A stretch of 42,823 bases of DNA from RGIG990 sp045589455 (lineage in GTDB: Bacteria > Verrucomicrobiota > Kiritimatiellia > RFP12 > UBA3636): assembly GCA_045589455.1 (NCBI GenBank), contig JAZNPC010000069.1, positions 1 to 42,823 of the forward strand, in the 5' to 3' direction. Under the pieces are notes generated by a model. The model was not told where the DNA came from, did not search any database, and was given only the letters and a program-made list of their open reading frames with translations. This document shows positions 16,701 to 25,953 of the stretch, piece after piece (position 1 is the stretch's first letter; each line of letters begins with the position of its first letter). The position numbers and the translations under genes are program-made.

Positions 16701-17030
16701 TGGGTGCGGAGGCGTGATGGGAAATGCGGGAGGAGCGCATTGCTGTCGCAATATGCTAATGCACCTCCCGCAACCGAAAGGAGTGGCGCACCCGATGGGA
16801 GCATAGGTTTGTGGGGGAATGGGAAAATATGCCACCATTGGCAGCGCGCTGGTGCGCGCGCCACTACTTTCGGTTGATGGAGGTGCCCTGAACGATAGTG
16901 ACAGGACTCCTCCATCGTTTTGTTTTGCGCGCGCCTAGCGGAGCAGGCGCAAGCAAAACCCTTAAAAACAATACAACAAGCAACAACCAACGATACAACA
17001 AGCAACAATCTTGGTGCATCAAAAAACTTC
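16701..17030. repeat. GC-rich intergenic repeat, copy A (three hairpins)
   Basis: This fills most of the 435-base gap between the exonuclease-RecQ-UvrD fusion gene and the TsaE fusion. Hairpin A1 (16726-16771) has arms GCGGGAGG/CCTCCCGC and is almost identical over about 80 bp to copy D near 32.35 kb. Hairpin A2 (16876-16916) has arms GATGGAGG/CCTCCATC and is shared with copy B. Hairpin A3 (16922-16959) has arms GTTTTGC/GCAAAAC with GCGCCT/AGGCGC inside. ACCGAAAGGAGTGG (from 16773) is complementary to CCACTACTTTCGGTT (from 16861). An AACAA-rich tail runs to the RecQ-fusion stop. An open frame of 142 codons across it is not a credible gene. Confidence 0.8.
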
Positions 17031-17032
17031 AT

Positions 17033-20000
17033 TTACTGCTTACTTATAGCTAAACGGAGGTAGAGGCTAGGGAGGACAATCGCCTCCTCTTGTGATGCGC
17101 CTTCGGGCCTCCACGCAACTACAAAATCTATTTTTGATGAGGCAAGCTCATACCCCTTTTCAAATAGCTTCTGAACCCGCTCCTTACATGCCTTAGATAA
17201 TATGCAAATTGGCCTGCCATTTAGTAGCTCCAATTGAATATCTTCATATTGGTTAATTACTGGCTTTAATTCCTGACCACTACGTAGCTCAAGTATCGCA
17301 CGCTTCTTACCCTTAAAAAAGCCTAGCTTAACATCACGATACCCTAGCTGCATTGCTAGTTCCGTTGGCTCTGGATAATCTACAGGATTAAATTCATAAT
17401 TTACTTCTGGAATATTTATCCCAGAGAAAAGACTTGTGTTTACATGAATTACTAAACGAGACTTGGCTCGTGTCATTCCCACATACAAGCACCTGGGCTC
17501 TTCATCGGTATTTAGCTTGTTGTTATCTAAAAGCATGTAAACAGAATCGTATTCCTTGCCCTTTGACTTATGTATCGTGGAAACATATACCATGTTTTGA
17601 TTTTGATCTACAAAATCATCACAAAATGATTCATGCACAAATTCAATAAAATCACTCTTGTACTTACGGAATTGTGGAGTGCCATCGGCCTCCTTTCTTC
17701 CTGTCTCATTTAGCTGCTCGAAGGTAGATAAAATATTTTCACATAGCTCAAGACATTCACTCGTGACATATTTCTCGCGAAGCCTACGCTTTGCTTCATT
17801 CCATAATTCTGTTGCTATAGTTGGGGTCCTTTCATCTGCACAAACAAGCTTTGTAAAGTAGCGTAGCTCCGCAAGATTTGATAATCTAACACTGCTATCC
17901 AGGGATTGTACAAGCTGAGCCTTAATTCTATTATTCTTGAAAAGACAAAAGAGCTGTAGGGCTTCATCATTTGTATTTGTAAGAACCGCAATTTTTCTTC
18001 CCGCTTGCTCTCGCTTTATATTTTTAAGTAATGCATCCTGCATGTGCTTTGATATGTGCTCAATTATGCGAACCTCACCATAATCTGATTTAACAGAATT
18101 GATTGGCGTGGTTTTGAGTCGATAGCGCATTGGCTTAATAAATTCGTTTGCTAAAGCAACTATTTCCTTTGTGCTTCTATAGTTGTCAATAAGCTCGTAG
18201 CATTTTGCATTATAGCCTGTGATTAGCTGCTGGAAGAAGCGAGAATCTGAGCCACGGAAATTGTAAATATTTTGATCGTCATCACCAACGGCAATTACGC
18301 GCATATCGCTATTTTGATACATTAGGGCTTGAACTAATTTAAAGGCATCTAAATCCATATCCTGCGCTTCATCAATTACAAGCACGCGCTTTGTAATCTT
18401 GCCCTGCTCTATCTCGCCCTTCATTATTAAATCAGCCGCTTGGCTTACTACCTGGTCGGACAATTCTATTGTCCCTACTCGACCCAATAAATCAAAGCAA
18501 TAGGAATGGAAGGTTTTGATTTCAACATAATTTGCAGCATTGCCAATAAGCTCCTTTAGGCGTTGCTTAAATTCTGTGGCTGCTGCGCGTGAGAATGTGA
18601 GCATCAATAGCTGCTCGTGCTTTATATCCTCAAGTGTTAAAAGCGCAGCTAGCTTATGAACTAAAACTCGAGTTTTACCACTACCTGGACCTGCTGCAAC
18701 AACAATATGTGGTGAGGTATCATCCGTTATTATTTCCTCTTGAATTTTTGATAGAGACCCAAAGAGCTTTTGATATTGTTCTGGCGTTATATTTCGCTGA
18801 ATTTCTTTTGCTCTTTGTCCTTTAAAATATTTAGTAATAAATTTTTTAAAATCCATTTGGAAATAATCACGAACAAAATCTAATGCAGATTGATAATCGC
18901 GAACCATAAGATTTGCATATTCACCCACAATGTGAATTTGCTGGATTCTATGCTTATAAAATTCATCAAAGTAACGATAATCCTCTTGCTTATATTTCAG
19001 CTTATTATCCTTTACTAGACGATGCAATTCGAGGGCATTATAAAGAACAAGGAAGCCACCAACAATATTGATGGACCGAATCTTTGTAAGATATAGAAGT
19101 GCCTCCTCAAAATCTTGGCTTGTTAGCTCTTTATTAAAGGTAGCGGAAAGGGATTGAGTTTTATAGCTTTGGAATAAATCAATAAAGGAAAATTGCAGAG
19201 TTTTATTTCCTGATTTATCTGCTTTTGTTTTAAGAGATAGTTTATATAGCTCTTTAATTACAAAATGGCAAATATCTATACGCTGATCAAATCGCTGCTG
19301 CAATTTTTTAATATCAACAATTGGGGCAATGGAAACAGAATTCGTTGTCTCGCGCTTTGTAATATAATTTCTTATTTGCCAAAAATAAATTATGGTCCTA
19401 AGGTTTTTTACTGAGGAACTAGAAATACCTTCTGTTATTGCTTTTTCATTTATTTCTTTAAGATCAAATTCGTTTGCTGACTCACCGAGATGCTTGAAGA
19501 AAAACTCCTCAAGTCGACTAAACTTTTCTAATTCAAGGCGCGACTTGTTTTCGGTGTCTGAGCCAAAAAGCTGGGCTGTCATATCTTGAGTATCGGAAAG
19601 AATTCCCTCCTGCCTCATAAGAGTGATTGAATTTACCACAGCCTCCTTGGTGAGTCCTAAAATATCCGCAAGATAATCAACGCGCGACTCTGCCACATCG
19701 CCTTGCGATGTCTCTGTTGTTTTTGATGTGATTAGAGATTTTATAATTCGCTTTGCTGTCTCTCTATATTCCTCTGAGAAGAATGGAGATTTTTCAATCT
19801 TATCGGCCGCCTCAATCATTGATTTTACGCAAATGCTTGTGGCATACACGCGAGGACAATTCTTTCCGCGCTCAATATAGCCAGCTCTCTCTAAAGCAGA
19901 AATTGCAGCACGTACCCTACTCTCTATCTCTAGCTTTGTTTCATCCCATCCGGCTTCGCGAGCAATTTCAAGTGCTGAGCAATGAATAACACTATGGGAA

Positions 20001-21874
20001 CGTGTGAGCTTTTTAATAGCTGTCCAAACCTGTTGGATTTCACTTATGCTAAGCTTTGTTTGATTTAACAAAATAAAATGCTTATTTAAATCGTCATCGC
20101 AATATAGCACATAGCAATCTGCTTGTAGCTCAGGGTCACGCCCAGCGCGTCCCGCCTCTTGAACATAATTTTCTAGAGAATCAGAAATATCATAGTGAGC
20201 AACTAATCCAACATCCTTTTTATCTACTCCCATACCAAAGGCAGACGTTGCCACAATTACTTGAATTTCATTATTTGCAAAGAGCTCTTGATTTTCTATT
20301 TTATCTGCTGCATCCATTTTCCCGTTGTATGCTCGAGCTAGGATTCCATCCTTGGTAAGCTGGGCTGCTAGCTTATGGGTGCGAGAGGTGCGCGAAGCAT
20401 AAACAATGGTAGGACAATTTTTTGTCTTTATCAATTCGCGTAGTGTTACATACTTTGTTTCATCTGTTTCACAATGTAGGACAGTGTAATGTAAATTTTC
20501 GCGAGTGGCAGAGGAAGCAAATAGCTTAAGCTCAATATTTAGCTCTTGCTTAAAATAATCACAAATATCACTAATTACTTTTTGCTTTGCGGTGGCTGTG
20601 AAGCAAGAAACTGGGATTTGCTTTTTAATCTTCTTTTTCTCTTGTAGCTCGCGAATAAATTTTCCGATATACAAATAATCTACACGAAAATCCTGACCCC
20701 ATGCAGAAAAGCAATGCGCTTCATCAATTACTATTCGAACAATATTTCTATTTTGAAGTATGCGCTCTATTGTTCGTGAGCGTAGCTGTTCTGGGGAAAT
20801 ATAAAGAAGAGTTGCTGCGCCAGACTCGAGTCTCTCTAGCTCTTGCTTTCGCTCTATTGGGTCTTGTGAGCCATTGATAGATGTTGCTTCAGCAATGCCT
20901 CTTTGATTTAGGTTATCCACCTGATCCTTCATCAAGGATTGCAAAGGAGAAATCACAACCGTTAAACCATGCTCTGCTTCTCCAACCATCAATGCAGGAA
21001 GCTGGAAGGTGATAGACTTTCCGCCACCGGTTGGGAAAACAGCAAGAAGGCTATCTCCATTTATTGCTGCTGCGGCTGCTCGCTCCTGAAGTGGCTCGCC
21101 ATTGTAGGACCTAAATTCGTCGTAGCCAAAAAATAATTTTAAGCCACGCTTAACATTTAGGTGCTCTAAGCAGTAGCTACAATTATGACAAGAGGTGCCT
21201 CTTAATTCGTGAATTATATCCTCTACGGCAGGAAAGCTTTTTGCCACCCAAGGTGGTGTGATTGATTGGTGGTCGCGGCAGGCTAGTAGCGCAATGGCAT
21301 AGGCTAAGGCAACGGGATTGCTTTCTGCATACGCCTCAATTGGAGAGTGGTCACAAATTTCTCCCTCAAATACGCTTCTAATTATTGGTGCAACAGGTTT
21401 TTCTTCGCATGCAAAATCTACATATTTGAAAAAGTCAGCAAACTCTTTAACTTTACCGAGAAGCAAATAATAAATTTCTTTATAGCGTTTATCTAAAACA
21501 TTAAATTCAGCTTCCTCATCATAAAATAATGCTGCTGCTTTATGACAATCTGTAATTGGATTATTTAGCTCATCGGTGATGAGCTTCTCATCCTTCACTA
21601 GTGCATGGTAAGGACGCTTTGGAAAAAGTAATGGCGAAAGATATAAAGTATCAATTAGCTTGTAGGGCGACCATACAGACGATGGAATAAATTTAAAATC
21701 ATGCTTAAAAACATTATGACCGCAAAGGAATTCTGTCCCATCAAGAAAGGTCTCTATTCGATTGATGCGCACGCCACGATATTGCGTGCCATCATATCGA
21801 ATTATTCCGATTTCTTGTATTTCTTTTGTGGTTACACTAACCTCAGAATCAATAAATGATATGTGTTTTTTCAT
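17033..21874 (-). CDS. exonuclease-like - RecQ helicase - UvrD helicase fusion
   Basis: A 1613-residue protein carrying two complete helicase engines. Residues 1-120 look like a DEDDh exonuclease: FIDSEV (Asp9, Glu11), HNVFKHD (Asp59), LIDTLYLSP and DCHKAAALF (Asp109). A cysteine cluster, CHNCSYC, lies near 229-235. RecQ part: PTGGGKS (281-287), DEAH (384-387), motif VI QEAGRAGRD (572-580), then winged-helix-like segments. UvrD part: AGPGSGKT (1061-1068), DEAQD (1168-1172), GDDDQNIYNFRGSD (about 1197-1210), STIHKSKGKEYD and CLYVGMTRAKSRL near the end. Both are superfamily helicases that move 3'-5' on DNA. Large RecQ-UvrD fusions exist in Bacteroidota and related groups; their role (repair, or defence against foreign DNA) is not settled. 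A separate UvrD gene lies 61 nt upstream. Confidence 0.85.
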   Translation of the reverse strand: MKKHISFIDSEVSVTTKEIQEIGIIRYDGTQYRGVRINRIETFLDGTEFLCGHNVFKHDFKFIPSSVWSPYKLIDTLYLSPLLFPKRPYHALVKDEKLITDELNNPITDCHKAAALFYDEEAEFNVLDKRYKEIYYLLLGKVKEFADFFKYVDFACEEKPVAPIIRSVFEGEICDHSPIEAYAESNPVALAYAIALLACRDHQSITPPWVAKSFPAVEDIIHELRGTSCHNCSYCLEHLNVKRGLKLFFGYDEFRSYNGEPLQERAAAAAINGDSLLAVFPTGGGKSITFQLPALMVGEAEHGLTVVISPLQSLMKDQVDNLNQRGIAEATSINGSQDPIERKQELERLESGAATLLYISPEQLRSRTIERILQNRNIVRIVIDEAHCFSAWGQDFRVDYLYIGKFIRELQEKKKIKKQIPVSCFTATAKQKVISDICDYFKQELNIELKLFASSATRENLHYTVLHCETDETKYVTLRELIKTKNCPTIVYASRTSRTHKLAAQLTKDGILARAYNGKMDAADKIENQELFANNEIQVIVATSAFGMGVDKKDVGLVAHYDISDSLENYVQEAGRAGRDPELQADCYVLYCDDDLNKHFILLNQTKLSISEIQQVWTAIKKLTRSHSVIHCSALEIAREAGWDETKLEIESRVRAAISALERAGYIERGKNCPRVYATSICVKSMIEAADKIEKSPFFSEEYRETAKRIIKSLITSKTTETSQGDVAESRVDYLADILGLTKEAVVNSITLMRQEGILSDTQDMTAQLFGSDTENKSRLELEKFSRLEEFFFKHLGESANEFDLKEINEKAITEGISSSSVKNLRTIIYFWQIRNYITKRETTNSVSIAPIVDIKKLQQRFDQRIDICHFVIKELYKLSLKTKADKSGNKTLQFSFIDLFQSYKTQSLSATFNKELTSQDFEEALLYLTKIRSINIVGGFLVLYNALELHRLVKDNKLKYKQEDYRYFDEFYKHRIQQIHIVGEYANLMVRDYQSALDFVRDYFQMDFKKFITKYFKGQRAKEIQRNITPEQYQKLFGSLSKIQEEIITDDTSPHIVVAAGPGSGKTRVLVHKLAALLTLEDIKHEQLLMLTFSRAAATEFKQRLKELIGNAANYVEIKTFHSYCFDLLGRVGTIELSDQVVSQAADLIMKGEIEQGKITKRVLVIDEAQDMDLDAFKLVQALMYQNSDMRVIAVGDDDQNIYNFRGSDSRFFQQLITGYNAKCYELIDNYRSTKEIVALANEFIKPMRYRLKTTPINSVKSDYGEVRIIEHISKHMQDALLKNIKREQAGRKIAVLTNTNDEALQLFCLFKNNRIKAQLVQSLDSSVRLSNLAELRYFTKLVCADERTPTIATELWNEAKRRLREKYVTSECLELCENILSTFEQLNETGRKEADGTPQFRKYKSDFIEFVHESFCDDFVDQNQNMVYVSTIHKSKGKEYDSVYMLLDNNKLNTDEEPRCLYVGMTRAKSRLVIHVNTSLFSGINIPEVNYEFNPVDYPEPTELAMQLGYRDVKLGFFKGKKRAILELRSGQELKPVINQYEDIQLELLNGRPICILSKACKERVQKLFEKGYELASSKIDFVVAWRPEGASQEEAIVLPSLYLRLAISKQ

Positions 21875-21902
21875 GATGCATTTTTATGATTTAATTGAGG
21901 TA

Positions 21903-21917
21903 TAGCAATAATTGCTA
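21903..21917. promoter_or_regulatory. 15-bp palindrome upstream of the RecQ-fusion gene
   Basis: TAGCAAT-A-ATTGCTA is a perfect palindrome about 30 nt before the fusion gene's start, in the short gap after the uvrD stop. It has no T-run, so it is more likely an operator than a terminator. No dedicated regulator is adjacent. Confidence 0.35.
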
Positions 21918-21935
21918 ACCGTTATTTATATCTTA

Positions 21936-23993
21936 TTACCACCAATTGCTTTTGCCACGACTATTCTTCCAGCCTCCATAGCCACCCATTTGTGGCTTCT
22001 TGCCAGAAACACCACCTGCCCATCCACTATATGAGCCAAAGTTTGATTTTAAAACTGCATTTTGTGGAAGACCTGTCGCCTCATAATAATTTTTATTCAA
22101 TTCTTTAATAAAACAAGATATTTCCAAAGGTTCAAAGCCACCATTGTAATTAACCTTGTAGCTAGGTGAGCAGAGATATAGCCTTTCCTTTGCTCGTGTA
22201 ATTACAACATAAAATAAGCGGCGCTCTTCTGGAATATTTGCTGCTTCATTCTTTGTAGATGGAAACATTGATTCGCTCATCCAAGGGACAATAACTATAG
22301 GCCACTCCAAGCCCTTCGCTTGATGAATTGTACTTAATAGAACGGTATCATTTCCTGTTGTCATATTTGAATCTTCAGCAAGCTCAGAATTTGTCATAAT
22401 AGCAACATCAGCGAGAAAATCTGCGAGACTATCTTTTTTGTCTATCGCTTGAGCTAATTCTAAAATATCCTGACGGCGTTCGTCTGCATTATTAAAATTC
22501 TTTTTTAACAGCTCAAAATAGAAAGAATCTAGCAAATTAATTACAAAGCCTGTTTCTCTTGCAGGTCCTTTTTCTTGCATAAAGTATTCTCTATATGCAT
22601 TTATAATTCCTTCTATAGCAGGGCGTGCTTTTGCTGGGGCAATTGATAAAAGCTTTTCTCGTTCTGTCTGATTACCAGGATTGAAATGTAAATCTAACTT
22701 ACTCCAAAGTTTGCCTATTGTATTTTCTCCAATTCCCGCAAGCAACCCAAATGCACGAGTGAATGCAAGATAATCGGTAGGGGAAACAATCAAGCGATAA
22801 AAAGCAAGAATATCCTTAGCATGTGCTGAATCAAAAAAACCAGTTCCTGATGTTATATTATATGGGATACGGGAACGAGCCAAATTTAACTGTATATCAA
22901 TTGAATGAAAATGCGAACGATAAAGAATCGCTATATCTTTTAATGCATATCCATCTAAAAGACAAGCGCGAATTGCCTCTACAATATATGCAGATTGATC
23001 CGTGTCACGATATACACGATGCACAACTGGTTTAATATGAGAAGGCTTTTTTGTTGGACGAAGCTCTTTTTTAAATTGGTCTGTATTATGTGCAATACAA
23101 TCATTGGCTAAATTTAAAATTTCTGGAGCACTTCGATAATTCTGCTCAAGCTTTACAATTTGTGCATCTGGATATTTTTTTGGAAAATCCATAATATTTC
23201 TAAAATCTGAACCGCGCCATGAATAAATGCATTGAAAATCATCGCCTACAACTGTTACATTACGATGCTTTTCAGCAAGAATATTTACAAACTCAGATTG
23301 AAGCATGTTTGTATCCTGAAATTCATCAACCAGAATATGCTTAAATCGATTTTGGTAATATTCACGAACCTCAGGATTTTCTCGAAGCAGCTTTAGTGCA
23401 TTAACCAAAAGATCGTCAAAATCCATTGCACCCAGCTCGCGCTTACGTTCTACATATTTATTCGCAACGCGCACAATATTTGGTGCATCATATTCTGCGA
23501 TATCAGTATTGTTATTATCAAGATATGTAGATAAATTCATGCCCTTATTGACAGATGTACTAAGATGGCTAAGAATAACTTCACGCTTTGTAAATTCCTT
23601 CTTTTGAAAACCTAAATCAGTAATGCAATTACCCATAAGTGTTTTCTGATCATCAGAATCTAAAATTGTAAAGTCGCGCTCATAGCCAAGCATTTGCGCA
23701 TTTATTCTTAGCATGCGATTTGCAATACTATGAAAGGTTCCACCCCACATTCTATAGGTAGAGCCCGGCAACACTTCTTCTACACGATTAAGCATTTCTC
23801 GGGCTGCTTTGTTAGTAAAAGTAAGTAGTAAAATATCTTCCTGCCGAAAACCACGCTCTAACAAATGTACAACACGATACACAAGTGTACGTGTCTTACC
23901 TGTTCCTGCAGCAGCAAGAACAAGTAGTGGACCATCAGGAGCAGTTGCTGCTTCAAATTGTTCTTTGTTAAGTAATGTGGATAAATCTGTCAT
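21936..23993 (-). CDS. UvrD/PcrA-family ATP-dependent DNA helicase
   Basis: A 685-residue superfamily 1A helicase with all expected motifs: Walker A AAAGTGKT (27-34), LTFTNKAAREM (Ia), VDEFQD (II), GDDFQCIYSWRGSDF (III), LEQNYRS (IV), TIHQAKGLEW (V) and RRLFYVVITRAKERLYL (VI). The Gly/Trp-rich C-terminal tail (GSYSGWAGGVSGKKPQMGG, ending SNWW) is typical of PcrA-like proteins. It unwinds DNA 3'-5' in repair and in clearing replication obstacles. I chose the ATG at 23993, where similarity begins; the longer frame starts at a TTG. It may be co-transcribed with the RecQ fusion that follows after 61 nt. Confidence 0.92.
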   Translation of the reverse strand: MTDLSTLLNKEQFEAATAPDGPLLVLAAAGTGKTRTLVYRVVHLLERGFRQEDILLLTFTNKAAREMLNRVEEVLPGSTYRMWGGTFHSIANRMLRINAQMLGYERDFTILDSDDQKTLMGNCITDLGFQKKEFTKREVILSHLSTSVNKGMNLSTYLDNNNTDIAEYDAPNIVRVANKYVERKRELGAMDFDDLLVNALKLLRENPEVREYYQNRFKHILVDEFQDTNMLQSEFVNILAEKHRNVTVVGDDFQCIYSWRGSDFRNIMDFPKKYPDAQIVKLEQNYRSAPEILNLANDCIAHNTDQFKKELRPTKKPSHIKPVVHRVYRDTDQSAYIVEAIRACLLDGYALKDIAILYRSHFHSIDIQLNLARSRIPYNITSGTGFFDSAHAKDILAFYRLIVSPTDYLAFTRAFGLLAGIGENTIGKLWSKLDLHFNPGNQTEREKLLSIAPAKARPAIEGIINAYREYFMQEKGPARETGFVINLLDSFYFELLKKNFNNADERRQDILELAQAIDKKDSLADFLADVAIMTNSELAEDSNMTTGNDTVLLSTIHQAKGLEWPIVIVPWMSESMFPSTKNEAANIPEERRLFYVVITRAKERLYLCSPSYKVNYNGGFEPLEISCFIKELNKNYYEATGLPQNAVLKSNFGSYSGWAGGVSGKKPQMGGYGGWKNSRGKSNWW

Positions 23994-24045
23994 GGTAATA
24001 TGCAAATAAATAATATAAAAACACAAAAGGGCTACAAATGTAACC

Positions 24046-24090
24046 CTAAAAATTGCTGTAGGGTAGAACCAATATTGCCCTACCCTGCAG
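24046..24090 (-). terminator. rho-independent terminator after the UDP-sugar pyrophosphorylase gene
   Basis: Stem arms CTGTAGGGTAG (24056-24066) and CTACCCTGCAG (24080-24090) pair with one wobble. On the minus strand CAATTTTTAG follows. A second small hairpin (AGGG-TACA / TGTA-CCCT, about 24028-24046) lies just beyond and may reinforce it. Confidence 0.8.
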
Positions 24091-24098
24091 AATAAAAA

Positions 24099-25493
24099 TT
24101 AAGCCTTAAGCCAAATATCTGATTGTGAATCGATTGTGGTTTCACCAGCTTCTAGGCGCTTTGCAAGCATTGCTGGAGAATTTGCAAAGCAAGGGTCAAT
24201 TTCGATTTTGATTGTTGGATAACCATCATTATCAAATGGAACCTTAACGCCTGCCTTCTCTAACCACCATGCCCACTTACGAGACAAATCTGCTTTGCAG
24301 GAAGCTGGAGAATCTGAGCCCTCTGCATTCTTAACAGGAGAAAATTCTAGAGTACGATCAAATGCAAGATTTACACTTACCTTTGCATCCATCAAAGCAT
24401 CAAAGATGAATTTCTCAAACTTAAATGCATTTGGTGCATCTGGCTTAACTGTCTCGCCAGCTTCATTAACAAAAGGCACCTTCTTGTGAGCAACGTGGAT
24501 AGGCAAGCCAGCACGTGCCTCACGAACAAGAAAATCAACTGAGAACATATGGATAGCAACGCTGCCAAACTTATAGCGTAGCTCACCATCCTCTGTGCGC
24601 TCATTCTTCTGTTCAGGAGTAAATTCTGTATACTCAACAATCTGAGATTTTCCATCGCGAACAACCACAACACCAAGACCTTCGTTTGGATCACGCTTTG
24701 CGCAAACCTTGATTGAAATTTCTGACATATTTCTTGTGTGGTAGCCAATAAATGCAGGGTCGCAAATTTCAACCATTGGGTTATCAACTTGGAAATAGAA
24801 AATAGAATTTAGTCCACGCTTCCTAATGTCATCTAAAGCACCACTCTTCTCGAGAGCTAGTAGTGTGCCGCCATGACCATCAGGGCTCATAAAAATATGG
24901 TCCTTTGCGTCCATAACAATTTTGCCATCAGGTGTAAGAGCTGGCCACATTGACTGAACAAAGAAGAAAACATTTTCCTGCTTCAAACCAAAATAATTAT
25001 TCGCTGCAAAAAATTCGCGTGTGGCAGCGTCATTGCCTTGGCTTGTCATAATATAGAAAGGAACTGTTGTATCCCACTCCTGCTCTAGAGCAAGAATTTT
25101 TCTAGCATGGAAATAAAAGAGAGATTCATTGCTCATAGGACCAACTGGATAGCAACCCTTTGGTCCATCATAACCTAGACGAGTACCCTGACCACCAGCA
25201 ACCATCAATACACCCACCTTGCCACTGCGTAGTTCTAGAGTACCAGAGCGATATGCTGCCTCATAGTGTTCACCGGCTAGCTCTGCAACTGGAGCAGGAA
25301 TCATTTCGCCTTGAGCGCCTGCCTCATTCTTTGCGGAAAGAAGGGCTTTTGTCATGTTGATAGAATTAAAATCAAGTGTAGCAATTTGCGCCAAAAGGGC
25401 TTCCTGTTGAGCAGCATCTAGCTGGCTCCAGAAATTTAGAACATGTGCTTGGTCATTTGCTTCAAGTAAAGCTTTTGCTTCTTCAAAATTCAT
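24099..25493 (-). CDS. UDPGP-type nucleotidyltransferase (UDP-N-acetylglucosamine/UDP-sugar pyrophosphorylase)
   Basis: A 464-residue protein of the eukaryote-like UDPGP family. The UTP-binding signature AGGQGTRLGYDGPKG spans about residues 99-113, and the sugar-binding blocks VDNPM and GSVAIHMFS follow. Family members transfer UMP from UTP to GlcNAc-1-P, GalNAc-1-P or Glc-1-P. The GPKGCYP variant is close to UAP1-type enzymes, so UDP-GlcNAc or a UDP-hexose is the likely product, used in envelope or exopolysaccharide synthesis. It has its own promoter, GGAG before the ATG, and a terminator, so it is monocistronic. Sugar preference cannot be read from sequence alone. Confidence 0.85.
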   Translation of the reverse strand: MNFEEAKALLEANDQAHVLNFWSQLDAAQQEALLAQIATLDFNSINMTKALLSAKNEAGAQGEMIPAPVAELAGEHYEAAYRSGTLELRSGKVGVLMVAGGQGTRLGYDGPKGCYPVGPMSNESLFYFHARKILALEQEWDTTVPFYIMTSQGNDAATREFFAANNYFGLKQENVFFFVQSMWPALTPDGKIVMDAKDHIFMSPDGHGGTLLALEKSGALDDIRKRGLNSIFYFQVDNPMVEICDPAFIGYHTRNMSEISIKVCAKRDPNEGLGVVVVRDGKSQIVEYTEFTPEQKNERTEDGELRYKFGSVAIHMFSVDFLVREARAGLPIHVAHKKVPFVNEAGETVKPDAPNAFKFEKFIFDALMDAKVSVNLAFDRTLEFSPVKNAEGSDSPASCKADLSRKWAWWLEKAGVKVPFDNDGYPTIKIEIDPCFANSPAMLAKRLEAGETTIDSQSDIWLKA

Positions 25494-25545
25494 AATACAT
25501 CTCCAATTTTATATCAAATAGAACAAATGGTTTTTGTTAATGCAA

Positions 25546-25574
25546 ATTATACCAAAAACAAATACACGGTGCAA
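25546..25574 (-). promoter_or_regulatory. promoter of the UDP-sugar pyrophosphorylase gene
   Basis: On the minus strand a -35 box TTGCAC (25569-25574), 17-bp spacer and perfect -10 TATAAT (25546-25551) lie about 55 nt before the start codon. This is among the best consensus promoters of the window. A CACGG repeat unit falls between the two boxes. Confidence 0.7.
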
Positions 25575-25638
25575 CACGGATGTGTGTGTTTTCAAAAACA
25601 CGGATGCACACAAAGTGTGTTTTTCAATAACACGGATT
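25563..25638 (+). repeat. CACGGAT repeat cluster upstream of the UDP-sugar pyrophosphorylase
   Basis: Units reading ACACGGTG, AACACGGATG, AACACGGATG, AACACGGATT and TCACGGAT follow one another on the plus strand, with TTTTCAAAAACACGG resembling the clusters near 6.29 and 42.61 kb. They begin inside the promoter and extend away from the gene. Confidence 0.7.
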
Positions 25639-25639
25639 A

Positions 25640-25953
25640 TCACGGATATTTTTTGGGGGAATGGGGAATGTGGTGCTGGTGTGATGGGAAGCGCGGGAGA
25701 TGTGGGGGAATGGAAAAATCAGGCACTGAGGGCAGCGCGAGATACCGCGCGCAACTCCTTTCGGTTGATGGAGATGCCCTGAACGATAGTGACAGGGCTC
25801 CTCCATCGTTTTGTTTTGCTTGCGCCTGTCGGAGCGGCGCAAGCAAAACAAAAGAAATAAAACAACAATCAACAGCCAACAACCAACAATACAACAAATC
25901 CTATGAATGTGGTTTATTAGCCGCTGTCTTAAGAGTTTTGCATATATGATTCA
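25640..25953. repeat. GC-rich intergenic repeat, copy B
   Basis: Hairpin B2 (25767-25807) has arms GATGGAG/CTCCATC with GCCCTG/CAGGGC inside and matches A2. Hairpin B3 has a perfect 14-bp stem, GTTTTGCTTGCGCC (25813-25826) and GGCGCAAGCAAAAC (25836-25849), around a 9-nt loop. An AACAACAATCAACAGCC tail follows. The copy ends with a 54-nt module (25899-25952: TCCTATGAATGTGG onward, centre GTCTTAAGAG, end ATATGATTC) that also occurs in copies C and D. Short open frames on both strands are artefacts of the repeat. Confidence 0.8.

Noticed and set aside
16604..17032. 142-codon open frame on the minus strand between the RecQ fusion and the TsaE fusion
   Set aside because: It lies wholly in the hairpin repeat (copy A), has low-complexity Cys/His/Leu-rich translation and no family features.
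25527..25949. Overlapping open frames on both strands (up to 140 codons) upstream of the UDP-sugar pyrophosphorylase
   Set aside because: They are products of the GC-rich repeat copy B and the CACGGAT cluster; translations show only repeat-derived residues and no ribosome binding site.
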